Origin: Ectocarpus siliculosus
Taxonomy: Eukaryota; Sar; Phaeophyceae; Ectocarpales; Ectocarpaceae
Length of the DNA stretch: 64,000 nt
Assembly: GCA_000310025.1 (NCBI GenBank)
Contig: FN649740.1
Coordinates: 5,377,326-5,441,325 of the forward strand
Reading direction: 5' to 3'
The translations under genes were made by a program, and so were the position numbers. Positions 26,301-38,664 of the stretch are shown piece after piece. Every line of letters begins with the position of its first letter. Position 1 is the first letter of the stretch. Under the pieces are notes generated by a model. It was given only the letters and a program-made list of their open reading frames with translations. It searched no databases and was not told the origin of the DNA.

Positions 26301-29300
26301 TGAAGTGTTTCATTTTCCCACAGGACTCGAATGTTGCACAAAAACAACTATTATGTACGCACGGAACCTTCACACCGCTACATGTAGGCACGCACTACTA
26401 CTTTTCCAACAAGAGTGTTGGTTCGTTGAGAATATACGTAGTACGTGCAGTAGAGGCCGTGAAATACTACCGTGGAATCTTCTTCCAATACCCTTCAAAG
26501 CATGATGATGTGGACCGAAATCGTGGTGATTCACGAAGAGGAAATCGTTTCACAGTTCTCCCTTGGCCGCAACCATGGTCTCAAGATATGTTCGGTGGTC
26601 GAAGTCAGCCATGTGAATAATCTCTGCGGTGACGCGAGTGACGCTGTGCTTGCTTGCAATGGCACCATATTCAACTTTGATATTGCAGGGCGAAGAATAC
26701 TAGTTATCTCTCACGAGAAACGTTGAAAGCGTGCACCACAGAAAACTCCTTCTGCGTAGGCCCAGACGAGAAACGAGACCTGGGAGGCAGCAACCGAAAC
26801 CGGCGCTCCCCTCTTGACTCTGTACCACCAACACAACAAACGTTTTGAGCAGGGATTACAGGCGAGCTACTGTTCTTGGTGGAGAGTGGCCGCCACCACC
26901 ATGGTTGAGGCAGCTGAACTTGCCGGCTTGGAAAGGCGGGCTCACACCATCAAGGTCGGAAGCACCCAGTGATTGGAGAGCAAATGACGGTCGCTCTCTC
27001 TCTGCCCTTTCAGGACGAGTACTATGTATCGTTCAGCAGATTCTATTGTTTCTTTGGGAAATACTTTCAGGTCGTGTTTGAACTCGTCACGTAGGCCTTG
27101 TTGATTCCCGTTGCACCCCGCTCAGAGTGCCCGAAACTCCCTACATATCCAGAAAGAAGCCTGCCGAGTCCAAAAAGTTCTCCGCACCAAAACCATTTCA
27201 AGCCTGGAACACCCCAGAGGGTTGTACGGTGGCTTTCCTAACATGGACCCTCGAAAGGGTACAGAGGTGCCATATTGCCGAAATTAAATCTTGCCGCACG
27301 CTTGTTCTCTTGTTCTCCGTGTCTGTCCGCAGATCAGCGCCGGCGGGGCTTGACCGGTTTACAGGAGCCCGCTTCGCGGCAACCGGCAACAATAGCGGCA
27401 ACGGGAGCAAAATCGACAACGATGGCAGACGTACTTTCGCTTCTTCCGGTTCTGCCAGCCGAAGCGCGGAATGTTCTCCGCAACGCCAGCAACGGCAAAA
27501 AGAGAGGCGAGGATCCGGCGGAGGCGAGGGCGGCGGCGGTAGCGGTATCGCAAACACATGTCCGGTGGAACGGAGCGGCGATTGGGCGGAGGATTCTCGG
27601 GGCACGAGGGCAGTCTTCTCGCCCAAACGTCGGCCGACGAGTTCTTCTTGTTGTTCTTCGGTAACGTCGATGGCGAACGACAGGAATGGCAATAGGCCGA
27701 GACCAGCGACGGCGGGGGGTAATACCCGAGCCGAGCGGCGTCGAATCAGAGGAAACCGTTGTGGCCACAATACTATCGCTACCGGCAGCGATGGAACTGC
27801 CGGAAAGTATCGCCCAAGGTCAGCGTCTTCGAGGCTTTATTCCCCTCTCGACCAGTCCGGGGATAACCAAACATCACAATGGGCGCGGAACGGGAGCACG
27901 AGTGTAGGTGGAGACGTCAACGGAGGACATGGTGGCGGGGGAGCCGGTTTTGTGTGGGAGGCGGAGAAAGCCGGGCTACCGGAGGGTTGGGCAGAAGCTG
28001 TTGACGAGGAAAGTGGCCACGTCTATTACTTTTCGGGAAAGAGGTACGAAGTCGTCCTGACAGGGGGGCATTCTTCCGCCGTACTGAATGTACATATGTA
28101 GTCCAAAGTAACGTTCCATCCACAGAACTGCAGTGAGTGCCAATAGGAGCCATGTGCAGTAAATAGTGTAATGCTCTCGACGCGGGTATTGGTTGATGGT
28201 TCTGAAGCGCCAATGGTACTTACCCTCGCGTGTTGCCAACCTTCCAAGCTTTTCGACCAAGTAACACTCACATTTACAAGCCTTTCACTTGTCGTTGATC
28301 TCGCCGGTCGGGGGAGCTGCCTCACGCCCCAAACACGGTTCATCCGAGTTGATGAACGATCACCCGCGCACGGTATACCTCGCACTTCCGAAACCCTGTA
28401 CATAATTCCAGGTCGACCTGGGTGAAGCCTGTCGCACCTGCCAGCCCTCGTTACCGTAGCCATTCATTGGGGGCCTGTCAGGCGACGAATGCCATCAATG
28501 GCGACGGTAACGAGGATGCTCACTCGGTGATCTTGAGCACAGCAGCAACAGGACTCGCCGGCTCTCTCCCCCAAGCGGCAGAGGCAACAACGCCAGGAGT
28601 GGCAATTTCAACAAGAGAGCGAGACAAGGCCCCCGATGGAATATTGGAGGACGGTCGACTCGCTGAACGCGTTGACACTAAGGCTGCTTCTACGGCGGTA
28701 TTGGCACGACCGGTCGATTCCCCCGATGAAGAACAGGAGGACAGCACCGAGACTAACATCCGTCCTGAAACTGGACGGAACGTTCCACCAGCAGCGAGCG
28801 GGCCAGAGAGAGCGGTTGGGGAGGGAGCGGAAGAGGGGAAGAGCGAGGAACGGCATGGCAGTCTGCACCGCCTCTCTTCGACTAACATACGAGGATTTTC
28901 CAATGGGTCATCTGGCGTGCCTGAGAGCCCCTCGGGATTTGACGATGCCATGTTGCCGATACGCGGAAGGAGTGGAAACAGCGCCCCGTCGGACCACCGT
29001 GGGAGAGGACCTAGCTGGCCCTCCAACAATGGCTTGGATGGCTCGATTCTGGCGGGTACGAGAAAATCGCGATCGGTCGTTCATGACACCGTCGATGCCT
29101 TCACGTCAACGTCATTACCGCAAAAGATCGTGGAAGGGAAGGTTTTGAGTAGAGCAAACGGGATCCAACCTGAAGAAGCAGAGCCATCGAGACCCCGAGA
29201 AGCCAGCGGAGTGGACAGGCTCAGCAGCGACGTTCAAGAGGAGGCAGGCTCTGCTACCAGCAGGGTGCGTAGCAACCTTCTCCCGCAAGCGAGGGAAAAT

Positions 29301-30035
29301 GACGAAGGCGATGATGATGTCGAGGGCTACAAGACGACGCCCACGTGCTACCGCGCTAACTTTGGCAGCGATCAATCATCGCCGCTGCAGGTCATCCAAA
29401 CAGAGGCTCTTCCTGCCACCGAGTCATCTCCTGATGCCGCAGATGATGTGGCTACCGATGCGTTGGTTTCGAACACGGCAAGCGCAAAAAAAAACGAGAC
29501 GCCTCCTCTGGAAACCACTCCGTACGTGAACGACCTGAGCGTCAACGACAGCAATAATATTGAAAACAAAACGTCGGTTTCCGTCGCGCCTGCGGGTGAT
29601 GATGCGGATGCCATCGACGCGAGGACCACGAGGGTATCGCCGGCATCGGTTTTTGCGGCGGGGGCGGCGCCAGGGTCTCCGCTTTCGCTCGAGGAGACAG
29701 AGAGCGCGATGGCGGCGTTGATCGCGAAGTTACGACCATCGCTAGAACGCAGCCTCTCTCCCGAGGAGTCAAAGGTTGCCGCTGCTGCCGTAGACTTCGA
29801 GACTGGGGGTAATGGCCCCGACCCGGGATTAGGGTCAACAACAGCGCCGCTGCTAACTGCGGGCGATGAAGGAAAGAGCGGCAACTACCGAGAAGGAGTA
29901 CTATCCGTGAGTTGGGATATGACCGCAATGCAAGAAAGCACCGATGGGGGAGGCGGTGTTGCTGGCAAGAAGTTGGATGGGGAGGCTTCCGAGGCAGCCA
30001 CGGGGATGTACGAGGACGACTTTGACGTCGATTGA
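20521..30035 (+). CDS. Large coiled-coil protein with a single WW domain, function unknown
   Basis: Rebuilt exons are 20521-20919, 21397-21810, 22505-22641, 23068 to about 23158, 23519-23674, 24249-24359, 24973-25591, 25931-26090, 27126-27266, 27333-28043 and 28412-30035, giving roughly 1,520 residues. Phases agree at nearly every junction. The ends of exons 1, 4 and 9 are the weak points. Exons 3-6 and 8 encode coiled coil (for example KEVEHWKAETENARAEANEA, and QHQRIERQRTRMQELERDL). A WW domain spans exons 10-11: LPEGW, then HVYYFSGK, then STWVKP, with two Trp about 21 residues apart and the closing Pro, which fits a proline-rich peptide-binding fold. The last 540 residues are acidic and Ser/Thr-rich and end MYEDDFDVD. 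Short Arg-Pro-x-Ser/Thr-Ala motifs recur (TRPASAP, ARPSSAQ, RPRPATA). The architecture suggests a cytoskeletal or ciliary scaffold, but that is inference. Confidence 0.78.
23331..23402. repeat. (CT)n / (CTAT)n microsatellite
   Basis: About 22 CT units are followed by three CTAT units and degenerate CT. The tract lies in the intron before the 23519 exon of the WW-domain gene. Pyrimidine richness on the sense strand may contribute to acceptor recognition, but the nearest acceptor is over 100 bases away. Confidence 0.95.
23686..23875. repeat. (TTG/TTGTCG)n-rich tract
   Basis: A degenerate trinucleotide tract of GTT, GCT, GTC and CGT units begins about 11 bases after the donor that ends the 23519-23674 exon. 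Frames through it give poly-Leu, poly-Cys or poly-Asn/Asp peptides on the two strands, which I attribute to the repeat. It is intronic in the WW-domain gene. Confidence 0.85.
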
Positions 30036-31486
30036 GGAAATCACCGTCTGGAAAAACTAATAAAACCTTGGCATCGTAGTTGGACATGCCTGTGAAGCTG
30101 ATGTGTATGCGCGTTGACCTCTCACAATACCATCATGCCGCGCCGAGGCGAACTTGCCGCGAGAGCCACCCACCAACAACGCTGTAGCAGTACTTTTGCC
30201 GGCACCCAACAGCAAGGCCTTGCGGTTTCCATCCATCCTCACAAAGGGATGTACGCGCGCTGTCGGCGGTTTGCTCGACCCAGAAGCTCGAACGAGCAAG
30301 GAAGGAATGAACACCGCCAACCAGGATCACATGAACGTGTGCATCACGCAGAACTATTATGGTAGTATCGTTTTCCAAGGGAAACCATTGCCGGTGCTGC
30401 CGCCATCAGGTCAGTCTCTCGGCGAGGCATCCCAGACTATCTCACGTCAGTCCTTGTCACACCTACATACCGCACACCAACAACACACAACTAAATATCT
30501 GTCGATCTGGGAATCGGGAGGTATATACCGTAGGTTAAATCTGTCTCGCCAGAACCCGAACCTAAACCCCCGACTGGGGCACAAATGTGTGTTGTCGACA
30601 TGCCCAACAAAATTCACTCCGCGTTCGAGACAAGGCGTGGGCCAAGACCATCAGGAGTACAGAGTGCGTACACGACATCCAAAAACTAACGGAGCAATGC
30701 AGTTTCCTTGAACTCACCCGATCCTCAGCACGACCAAACGTTCGAAAAAAAAAAACGCCACGAAAAATTCTCACATGAAACCTCCAACAAGCTGTGCTAA
30801 TTACCTCTTCCATCGAGGCATGAAACCACACCACCAACGACAAAATATATTACATACGCATACGTACCCTGCCGACGATTCACAACAGGACCCACAAGAC
30901 AATCATATGTTCGGGCTGCTGCCCGTAGTCGAGCTAAAAACTATCACTCTATTTTATGTGTGCAAGGATCAATGGGACGAAATAGACAAAACTTCATTAT
31001 AATAACAAGTTGCGAGTCATTTAAAACTACAATTACAGAGGAGTTAACACGACAAGAATATATGTGTTCACCACTATATTGCTCCGCAGTCGAATCCAAG
31101 CCAACGACAAGTAAGGCGGGTTGCATGCGTGCCCTCCAAGACAAATAACCCACATTGAACGGACGGGAGTTAATTCGCCCCGGGTGCACCAACTCAAATA
31201 CACTCAAATCTTGACCCGAGGAAGAGAAGAAGCGCTTCCGATGCGTGAATTCCCGCCACCAAACCCATCCGGTGGTTTTGGCAATGAATCTCGTAGCAAG
31301 CGGCCCCGCTGATCCCTAGTCTATGATCTTTCCGCTGCATCTAACGCGGTCAAATCCGGAATCGGCTGTGCATTCCTCCGTTCCCTGATGGTCCACAGTG
31401 AAACCGTGGCGGTAATCGAAACGGTGATCTTCACGTGGCGGCCGCCCTCTCCGACTTCTCTGAAGTCTTCCGAACCTCGGAGGGGC
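30036..31486. other. Convergent intergenic region
   Basis: This 1.45 kb lies between the stop codons of the WW-domain gene (plus) and the sulfotransferase gene (minus) and should contain both 3' untranslated regions. No exon is supported. An A run occurs at about 30745-30756. If the sulfotransferase is spliced past its apparent stop codon (see the donor-like site at that codon), further exons could lie here, but I found none that I trust. Confidence 0.5.
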
Positions 31487-34400
31487 TCACCTGTTCATCG
31501 TCTTGGATTCCGTAACACCGGCTGCTTTTTGGTCCAACTTGTTGGGGTCTTCCCTTCCCTCCTTTTTCTGCTCTTCTCGCTTCAGTTCACCTCCTGCTAC
31601 TGCATCCACCATGACAGCACCGGCTCCCCTATCCGTTTCTACATTGCCTCCAATCTTGACGTCCTCGCCCCCCTGTTCTTCCGTCGCTGCTGCCGCCGCG
31701 ATCTCTTCAGGCGTGCGATCATCCGAGCCGAAAACGTCCTCTCCCAGCGCTAAAGTCGGCATCCCAATCCGGAGCCTCGACACGAAATTGTCCCTCTTTT
31801 CCGGGTCTGTGAAATCGAACCCGTGTAGCTCGAAGAAGGCCAACGCCTCCGCCTCACGGGGGTTTCTAATCGTCGACCCCTCGCCCCTGAATTCGTCCCA
31901 GAGATGTTGGGCGCGAACCATTTCGGTGGCGTTGAAACTGACCTCCTCCGGGTGCATCTCCTGGTAAAGTGATTCTCGCTCAAGCTCGGTGAGGGTGTAC
32001 TGGGAAGGCGCGACAGGAACCTCGCACATGTCCAAGTCTCTGGTGTGAAGCATCTGGTGACACCTGCATCGACAAGATCACACGGGTTCCAAAGAGGACG
32101 TATTCCCAGTCGCAACCAAGGTGCAAGGGCAGGGTTCGGTCAGCTTGTACAATAGCGCCAACCTGGTGGCAGCCACGCAAAGTAGTGCACACCACCGAAC
32201 CTGTGGCACGAACGCACACAAGCAACATAAAGCTACCATGATGGAACGGAATCACGATTCTCACCGGTGCTTGTACAAATCGACAGCGTAGCTGTAGACC
32301 TCCCACTGGTGGCTCAAGGTTTCATTGAACTCTTGCACGAGGGCCGGGTCGATTGCTGCCAGCACTTTCCCTGCCCCCTGAGGAGACGTGTTGTACTTTC
32401 CCACTGCGTACCTCTTCCACATGTCGCGCTCGCTGGGCAAGAAAAGCGAGAAAAAACAGGTGTGCCACTGTGTTCAGAGAGAGGGGATCCGGAGAACGAC
32501 TGCCATTGCGTACGACCAGTTGCCCCGCACACGGCCCCAGTAGCGATGAACCACTCAATGCAACACCCATCAGCTAAGTCAAGTCATGTTACTTCCCTTT
32601 GGTGCGGGCGCATCACAACGGCAACGACGCTGTGGTACCCACCGAGATATGACACCCCCGCCACTACAAACCAGAACGGTAGTACAGACGGATAGTGCAA
32701 AGCCAGCACCCAACCGATACTTGTAGTATAGAGGGATCGTCCAGAACGACAGTACAGAAGGATACCGTAGTACAGACTCCCACCTTGGCAACTGCTGTTC
32801 TGGGTAGCCTCACGAATGAGGTTGACCTTCATCCAGAGAAACCTGAATACAGCATACCGCGAGGCTGTTGTTCCCCAAAATCAGGCAACACGGTCAACGG
32901 CATGTTACTCTTGGCGTCAAAATATGGTTAAAACGCACCGCACTGTTGATCCCCAAATCGTACCTCCAACGGCGTTCATCATAGTGTCACCTCTTGTTTG
33001 GGTCCATCATGGCCTGTAGGACCGCCATGAACCCTTGGTACTGCTCGATCACTCCCACGAGCCAGAAGGTGTCGAGGTTGTCCTTCGCCTCTTGTGCACC
33101 CGCGGATAGTGTCTTTCCTCCAACCAACCCCTGAAACCATTAAAAAGAACACGAACACATCATATGACACCGATAAAAAATACATCGTCGAAGAGCGCAT
33201 TGGTCCATATGAAAGGATTTTTTCCGAACGCTACAATACATCATTACAGTAAATTACGGTTGTTGGAAAAGGGCGAAATCAACATGGTCCAGAGGAATGC
33301 GGACAAGAAGTACCGCTTCGACGCAACCAATAAAACCACATCGTGGGTTGTTTCGCTCCTTATCAAGGAGAAAATAGCTTCAGCACGTCTCACGCCAGGT
33401 GGCAACGAAACCGCGACTATGGTAGCAAAGCACAACAAACACGGGATGCGAAAAATAACGGGCACGGGAAAACAAAAAATCTGGGACCAGCTATTGTACT
33501 CGTCTCTCAAGACTGTTCCCTCACTTGCTTATTCTCGGAAGCGGAGTTCGAAATATCGGTCAGCAAAAGTACACACAAAAAAAAAACTCAACTACGGCGG
33601 CAACCGGGGTCCGAGCGAGACTTGCCCTCGAAAACCATACTTCGTGGTACTTGGTAGAGCCATAAAAAACAGCACGGTGGCCACGATTTACGATGCGTAC
33701 TCGTATGACAGGCAACATCGGCATCAAAGACCAAAACAGGAGAACCAAGGCTATTTCCCACGGGTGTACGTCCTCCAATTCGTCCCAAAGGAAGTGGCAA
33801 TGCGGTATCCCACCTCTTGGGTCGAATTTGCTTGGACGGGGTCAACCAAGCGGTATATGAATCCCACGCTCTTGGTGTTGCCCATTCCCTCTGGCACCAT
33901 TACATCGCCCCTCAGTTGGTGTTGCTTGATCGCACGTAATATGGTATCCTCCACCAGAGACACCGCCTGCAAACCGAACCGAACCCAGACAAAATTCTCG
34001 TTAGAATATATCAGATCAGAAAAACAACGGGAACCACGAACGAGACGCACTGGGCAACAGCGCAGTCAACATGGCAACCATTGGGAATGGGCCAAAACAA
34101 TTATAATAGCCTAGTCCTGACGGTCATCCTGAGTGTGTAGAGGCCGCTGTTGCTGTTGCTACGGCTGTTGCTGCTGCTGTTGCTGTGGATGGCAGCTTGA
34201 AAGCACCAACGCAATCCGAGGAAAAAGTTCAAACTCCTTCCCTGAAGATGATAAGCCCGGCGAAAAAAACGACAACAACGAAGTGTCGAAGAGAAAGCCC
34301 CATCGGACTGCCCACACGTCCCTCGAAACCAAATATCCTCCTTCTTTGCAACAAGACTCCTCCCGAAAGCAACCTGAAAACTATTTACTCACATGAGCGA

Positions 34401-37400
34401 AATGTCGCGACGCCTTGCGGTTGAGGTACTGCTGTCCCGACACGAACAATTCTAGAGGGTTCCTCAGGGTGGTAAACATCACGTACGGCTGCCGCACATG
34501 GTTTTGAAAACCTGACATGTTCGAAAAGTTCGAAAACGAAAAAGATTGTAGCGAGTGCGCTCAGGAACGACGAACCAACGTAAAAAAGCAAGCCGGGCTC
34601 CTTCCCTGAACCTCTCTTTGCCAGGGCGGCAATCACCGCGTCCTGAGCTTGCTTCTCGAAAACCGAAACGATGACATAACGAAAGTCAAAAGTACGCCGG
34701 TGTTCCAACCCTATCCCGGATAAGCGGGCAGAACCCGATTGATTTCTGGTGTTGCGGAACAACCGCCGTACTCTTGACTCGACCAATTGGCGTCGGGTCA
34801 CAAGACGTGGGGGTTAGGATTATCTAACAAGAAGGGTTGAGTGGAATTTCTCGACCCATACATGAAACCCTCCCGCAAAACACGGAAAAATTGGGGTGCT
34901 CTGCTCAACAAGGAACATAATACTCCAAAGTACGAGCAAACAAGAAGCGTCGGGTTCAGTAGTGCAGACGGCTTGGTCGAAAGAAGTGGTCTCCATGTCG
35001 GAATACCATTTCTCGGAACATTCCTTGGGTAGGTGCAGCCCTGCGCGGCAACCTACCTGTAGGTTGCGTACGATATCACACCCCCTGGACCAATTTTCGA
35101 AGGTCGATTTCTCGGCAAGAAAAAACGTGACGGTGTCGAAAATGGCGGCGTTGGAGCCGTCTCGTCGAGAGTTTCCGAAATCATATCCTTAGATTTCGGC
35201 GTCCTCTTCGTCGTGAAGTAATCGAGCTTTGAAAATCGGTCCAGGGTTTGTGATATCATATGCAACCTACGGTAGCTTTTTACCATACAGCAACCTAGCC
35301 CTAACGGTGCACAGCAACCTAGCCTTCACGATGCACAGCAACCTAGCCTAAACGGGACAGCTGCAACCTAGACCGCGAACGGTACAGCAAACTAACTTTT
35401 TCGCCGTGCAGCAACCTAGCGCCGCCGCTCGGTGCGGCCTAGGCTTGCTTGGTACAGTGACCTAGCACTTTCAAATGCCATAGGTTTGGGTCGGGTCGGT
35501 TGGGTTGGGGTTAGGTTTTTAGGGTTAGTGTTAGGTCGAACGGACGCGTTCTATCCGTCGGGGTCAAGGTACTCTCGGGCAATAACTGTACTCTGGTGGT
35601 GTATCCAGGAAGTTTCCTCTGGAAATTTCCGTCAACCATTGCTTTCGACCACGTCGTCAGCACCCCTCTCGGGTTCTCTCCTGGGCCGAAACGGCAGGTA
35701 CTGCGAGTACCCCTGACAGCCAAAAGCGAAAGCAGGCCTACACAATTCGTATGGCTTCAACATGGTCGCCACCATTAGATTGCATGTTCCGATGGTTGGT
35801 GTACGTCTCCTTGGACAGGTGCAGGAGAGTTCCAGCAAATGGACATCATTCCAGACGGCATACGCCCTGCTCACCCCATGTGAAGTGCCCGGCGACCACC
35901 TGGTGTAGCCGAATGAAAGGCGCTTGGAACCTCTCATTGATGAGAGAGTGGTGCTTTAAGCAAATTTTCCCGGTCTGCACATAGACGAATAGATGGAGAA
36001 ATAAACAAGGACACAAATAACGGCGAAAAGAAGAGGCATTGGAGAAAACGAAGAGAGGACGTTTTCAGAAAGACGCTCTTGTTTCGTTATCGACTGGACA
36101 TCTCACCTATCGACATGCGCCTGGAACGATCGACCGAAGTGATAAGTCCTATTAATGAAGGCCTACGATGTTGCTTGACGGGGCAATCAATCGCAATCAC
36201 GGTCACACAGCAGCAGGCCAGGAAAAACAACCGGCCGGAAACAGACCATTCGCGTATACGGACATCCCAGGCACTACACGAGTCACATGCGATGAAAAAA
36301 CAACAAACCAAGACACTTTCGTGCCTCACGGACATCTCCATCCAATTATTATTGTCCTTTCGCCATGGCCCAGCCAAGGCCCGAAACATCAACCATTGCC
36401 AAACAAAGAACATCGGGAAGGAAAAACGTCTTCTCGGTGTCGACATCTTGCTAAACAGCTACGCTCACAGAGCAGACCGACTCTCTTCCCTCTCTGTCTT
36501 TCGCTGGTGACCACCACTTCCGTCCACTTGGCCAGGTTACCTCACCCCAACATTCCAATCCAGGCAATAGCCCGCCCGCCAAGCATACAAGCACACATCC
36601 ATGCAACGGTGGATTGTAAGTTTAGAAACCAAAATAGACGGCAGAGAGAAAACGACGCTGATCCGAAGGGATTAAACGGAGATTGCGGAGATTACGGGTG
36701 ACCAAACCAACGAAGGGCACCGGAAGAACGTAGCTCCAACGTTACCAAGGTAGATGCCACGGAGAGACAGTACCCACAGGAGGTGAGAAACAGGGTCCGC
36801 CAATCAGAGATGGCATCGGTACGCTCCGATCTCAGACGGGATGCGTGGGCAATGGACTCTCTGGGCTCAGAACCACCCACCGACTACCCTTCCCACGTCA
36901 GCGACACCGCACACATCGCAATCGCACCTTGGACACGACGTCGGTGCACCTGACCACGATCCCGATGTCCTGCTCCTTAGCCTCCGCCCAGTCCCTCAAC
37001 AGGTGCCTCAGCGATGACCCGGCGCACTTCCACAGGTGCATGAACAACAGCGTCGTGCCTACCTCGGCCCCCGCCGCAGCTGCTACTGCTCCCCTGTCAC
37101 CTTCGTCGCTGCTTGCATTCGAGCTCCCAGCCACCGGTGGCGCACCGTGTGGCTCAACCGGTCTCAGGTGCCCCTTCTTGTTGAACTGGAGGCCGTTCAG
37201 GCTGGGGAACGCCATGAGGGGTATTGGCCTCTCGTCGGGGGGTACCCACCGGGGCCCCGGGCCGCCATCATCTAGGGGGTACGTGATCATGGCCTCAAGC
37301 TCTGCGTCTGTCGGGCCCTCCCGCATTGACGCTGACGAAGAGCTGGAAGTAAGGCGCGACCAGGCTCTCGCCTGCCCGACGGTGTTCTTGAGGAGCACGG

Positions 37401-37569
37401 CGGCAACGCAAAAGCAGCACGTCGCCGCCAGAAACCGCGAACGGCACGCGAGCAAGACGACCGAGAGGCCGCTGTCCCAGAACCGCCGCCCGTTGTTGCC
37501 ATCGCCGCCGTCCAGGCCGCGGCAATCAGAGACCGCCCCCCTCTTGCCGGTCCCGCGCAATTTGGGCAT
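31487..37569 (-). CDS. Type II membrane sulfotransferase, probably Golgi carbohydrate sulfotransferase
   Basis: The enzyme class transfers sulfate from PAPS to an acceptor, here probably a polysaccharide. Seven exons in order: 37569-36928, 35974-35875, 34511-34393, 33966-33814, 33130-32991, 32432-32265, 32063-31487. All are GT-AG with consistent phases, giving 632 residues. A hydrophobic stretch at about residues 34-60 after a basic N-terminus fits a signal anchor. The 5' PAPS-binding loop is at about 174-192 (LLFMHLWKCAGSSLRHLL). The 3' phosphate-binding motif is at about 257-272 (YVMFTTLRNPLELFVS, with Arg264 and Ser272). Between them QVVAGHFTWG matches the conserved H-F-x-x-G segment, and LDTFWLVGVIEQYQGF is typical of the family. 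The C-terminal 80 residues are low complexity. Brown algae make sulfated fucans, so cell-wall polysaccharide sulfation is a reasonable but unproven role. The start codon could also lie in an upstream exon. Confidence 0.92.
34136..34192. repeat. (GCT/GTT)n tract in a sulfotransferase intron
   Basis: A run of gctgttgctgttgct-type trinucleotides lies in the intron between sulfotransferase exons 3 and 4. It encodes only repeat-derived Cys-rich or Ala/Thr-rich frames. Confidence 0.8.
35059..35270 (-). mobile_element. MITE-like element with long terminal inverted repeats
   Basis: Two arms of over 50 bases are inverted copies of each other. The left arm contains gatatcacaccccctggacc and ends near ggtcgatt. 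The right arm contains aatcgagctttgaaaatcgg, then tccagggtttgtgatatc. The inverted match extends outward into gtaggttgc / gcaacctac. The roughly 110-bp middle carries the family core (gatttcggaaactctcgacg on the minus strand), so this copy is reversed relative to the one at 42862. It has no open frame of its own and sits in intron 2 of the sulfotransferase gene. I could not find a clear target-site duplication. Confidence 0.85.
35281..35450. repeat. Imperfect 24-26-bp array built on CAGCAACCTAGC
   Basis: The motif cagcaacctagc is repeated about six to seven times with diverging spacers such as cctaacggtgca. It starts about 10 bases after the MITE-like element at 35059-35270. The same word (gcaacctac) closes that element, so the array may have arisen from its end. 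It lies in intron 2 of the sulfotransferase gene. Confidence 0.8.
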
Positions 37570-37992
37570 TCGATACCCTGTTGTTGCCGCTGCCGTGTAA
37601 AAGAAAATTAGCAAATTAGCCTCGCTGGTGTATGTTCCGAGTGCCGCACAATAAGCGCCGCGGAAAAAACGTTCGGCAAAAGTGGCGACCAGAGGGACAC
37701 AACACGTGGAGAGAGAGACATTTGTCGGGCCTTACGTGATGCCACCATCGAGAAAAGCACGTGTTTTCGCAAGCAGTATAGCAACGAAAGCACGAAAACC
37801 AGACGGAGTGGGAAGGAGCTTGGGGTACGGTCGGTCAATCTAAATAGGGACACGGGGAGACCGGGAAAAATCAATCACCCTGTAGCAACGTGCCTGAAAA
37901 TCGTCCTGCGCGTATATACTTTTTGGTTGCAAAAGACTTCAAGCAATTGCCCCTGACGAACTTACGAAGACTTTTCCAACGTTAGATGACAT

Positions 37993-38150
37993 AAGATATC
38001 ACACCCCCGGGATTGATTTGCAAAGCTCGAGTACCGTATGCATGTATGCACACACTACCCCAGGACTAAGAGGATAAAAAAAATGCGATACGTTGTACGT
38101 CATCGGAAAGCTCTCGACGACATTTTCGGTGCCACCACTCTTCTTGCTGC
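37993..38150 (+). mobile_element. Truncated MITE-like copy
   Basis: The left terminal repeat is present (aagatatcacacccccggga, then ttgatttgcaaagctcgag), as is part of the core (atcggaaagctctcgacgac). No matching right terminal repeat follows, so the copy is broken or decayed. It belongs to the family at 42862, 35059 and 17480. Confidence 0.75.
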
Positions 38151-38664
38151 CGTGGAGAAACGCGCACGAGTCCAGTCACTCGTATTTCCTGTGCTTCACC
38201 ATTACTCTGTGATGCTATAATAATATAATGCTATGTATATTTCTACTTTGCTCTGCTGTATGAGTTCGCTTGCCCTTCGGTCAGTTCATGTCTCGGCTTC
38301 CTCTCTAGTAGACGCATGATGTAGAGTACCTTTACAGCAACAGTGGCATTATCTTGGGTGAAACAGCCCACGAATGAATACGTAATTAGCAACCACAACA
38401 AAGCCCGTAGATAAAGAAAAATACCGACCTATATGGATTGATTGCCTACCGAAAGACAGAGTACCTTTGCCATCTTGCAATCGGTTAAACCATTGCACCA
38501 ACCCCCCAGTAGTGATGACGTACCATTACAATGCCCGTGCCCAGCAGAAAACATGTTGACCTGGTGCTGGGCCATGTTTGCGTGTTTGCTTGTTCGTTAG
38601 TGGTCTCTCCACCGTGTGCCTGTTTCTGCCTCTTATTTCTTGTTATTTTCGGCCTGGTCACTTT

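Noticed and set aside
27198-27770. 190-codon minus-strand open frame
   Set aside because: It is antisense to a GC-rich exon of the WW-domain gene; such shadows are expected there.
28422-30035. Separate gene starting at 28422
   Set aside because: The codon at 28422 is GTG, and the frame is continuous with a splice acceptor at 28411 that completes the WW domain of the upstream exon.
33164-34114. 316-codon plus-strand open frame
   Set aside because: It lies antisense across sulfotransferase exon 4 and its flanking introns, starts at a non-ATG or chance codon and has no domain character.
35510-35540. Telomere-like repeat (ttaggg words)
   Set aside because: Only two or three imperfect gttagg/tagggt words occur, within an intron, with no array.
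36845-37600. 251-codon plus-strand open frame
   Set aside because: It is the antisense shadow of sulfotransferase exon 1, whose membrane anchor and PAPS loop are on the minus strand.
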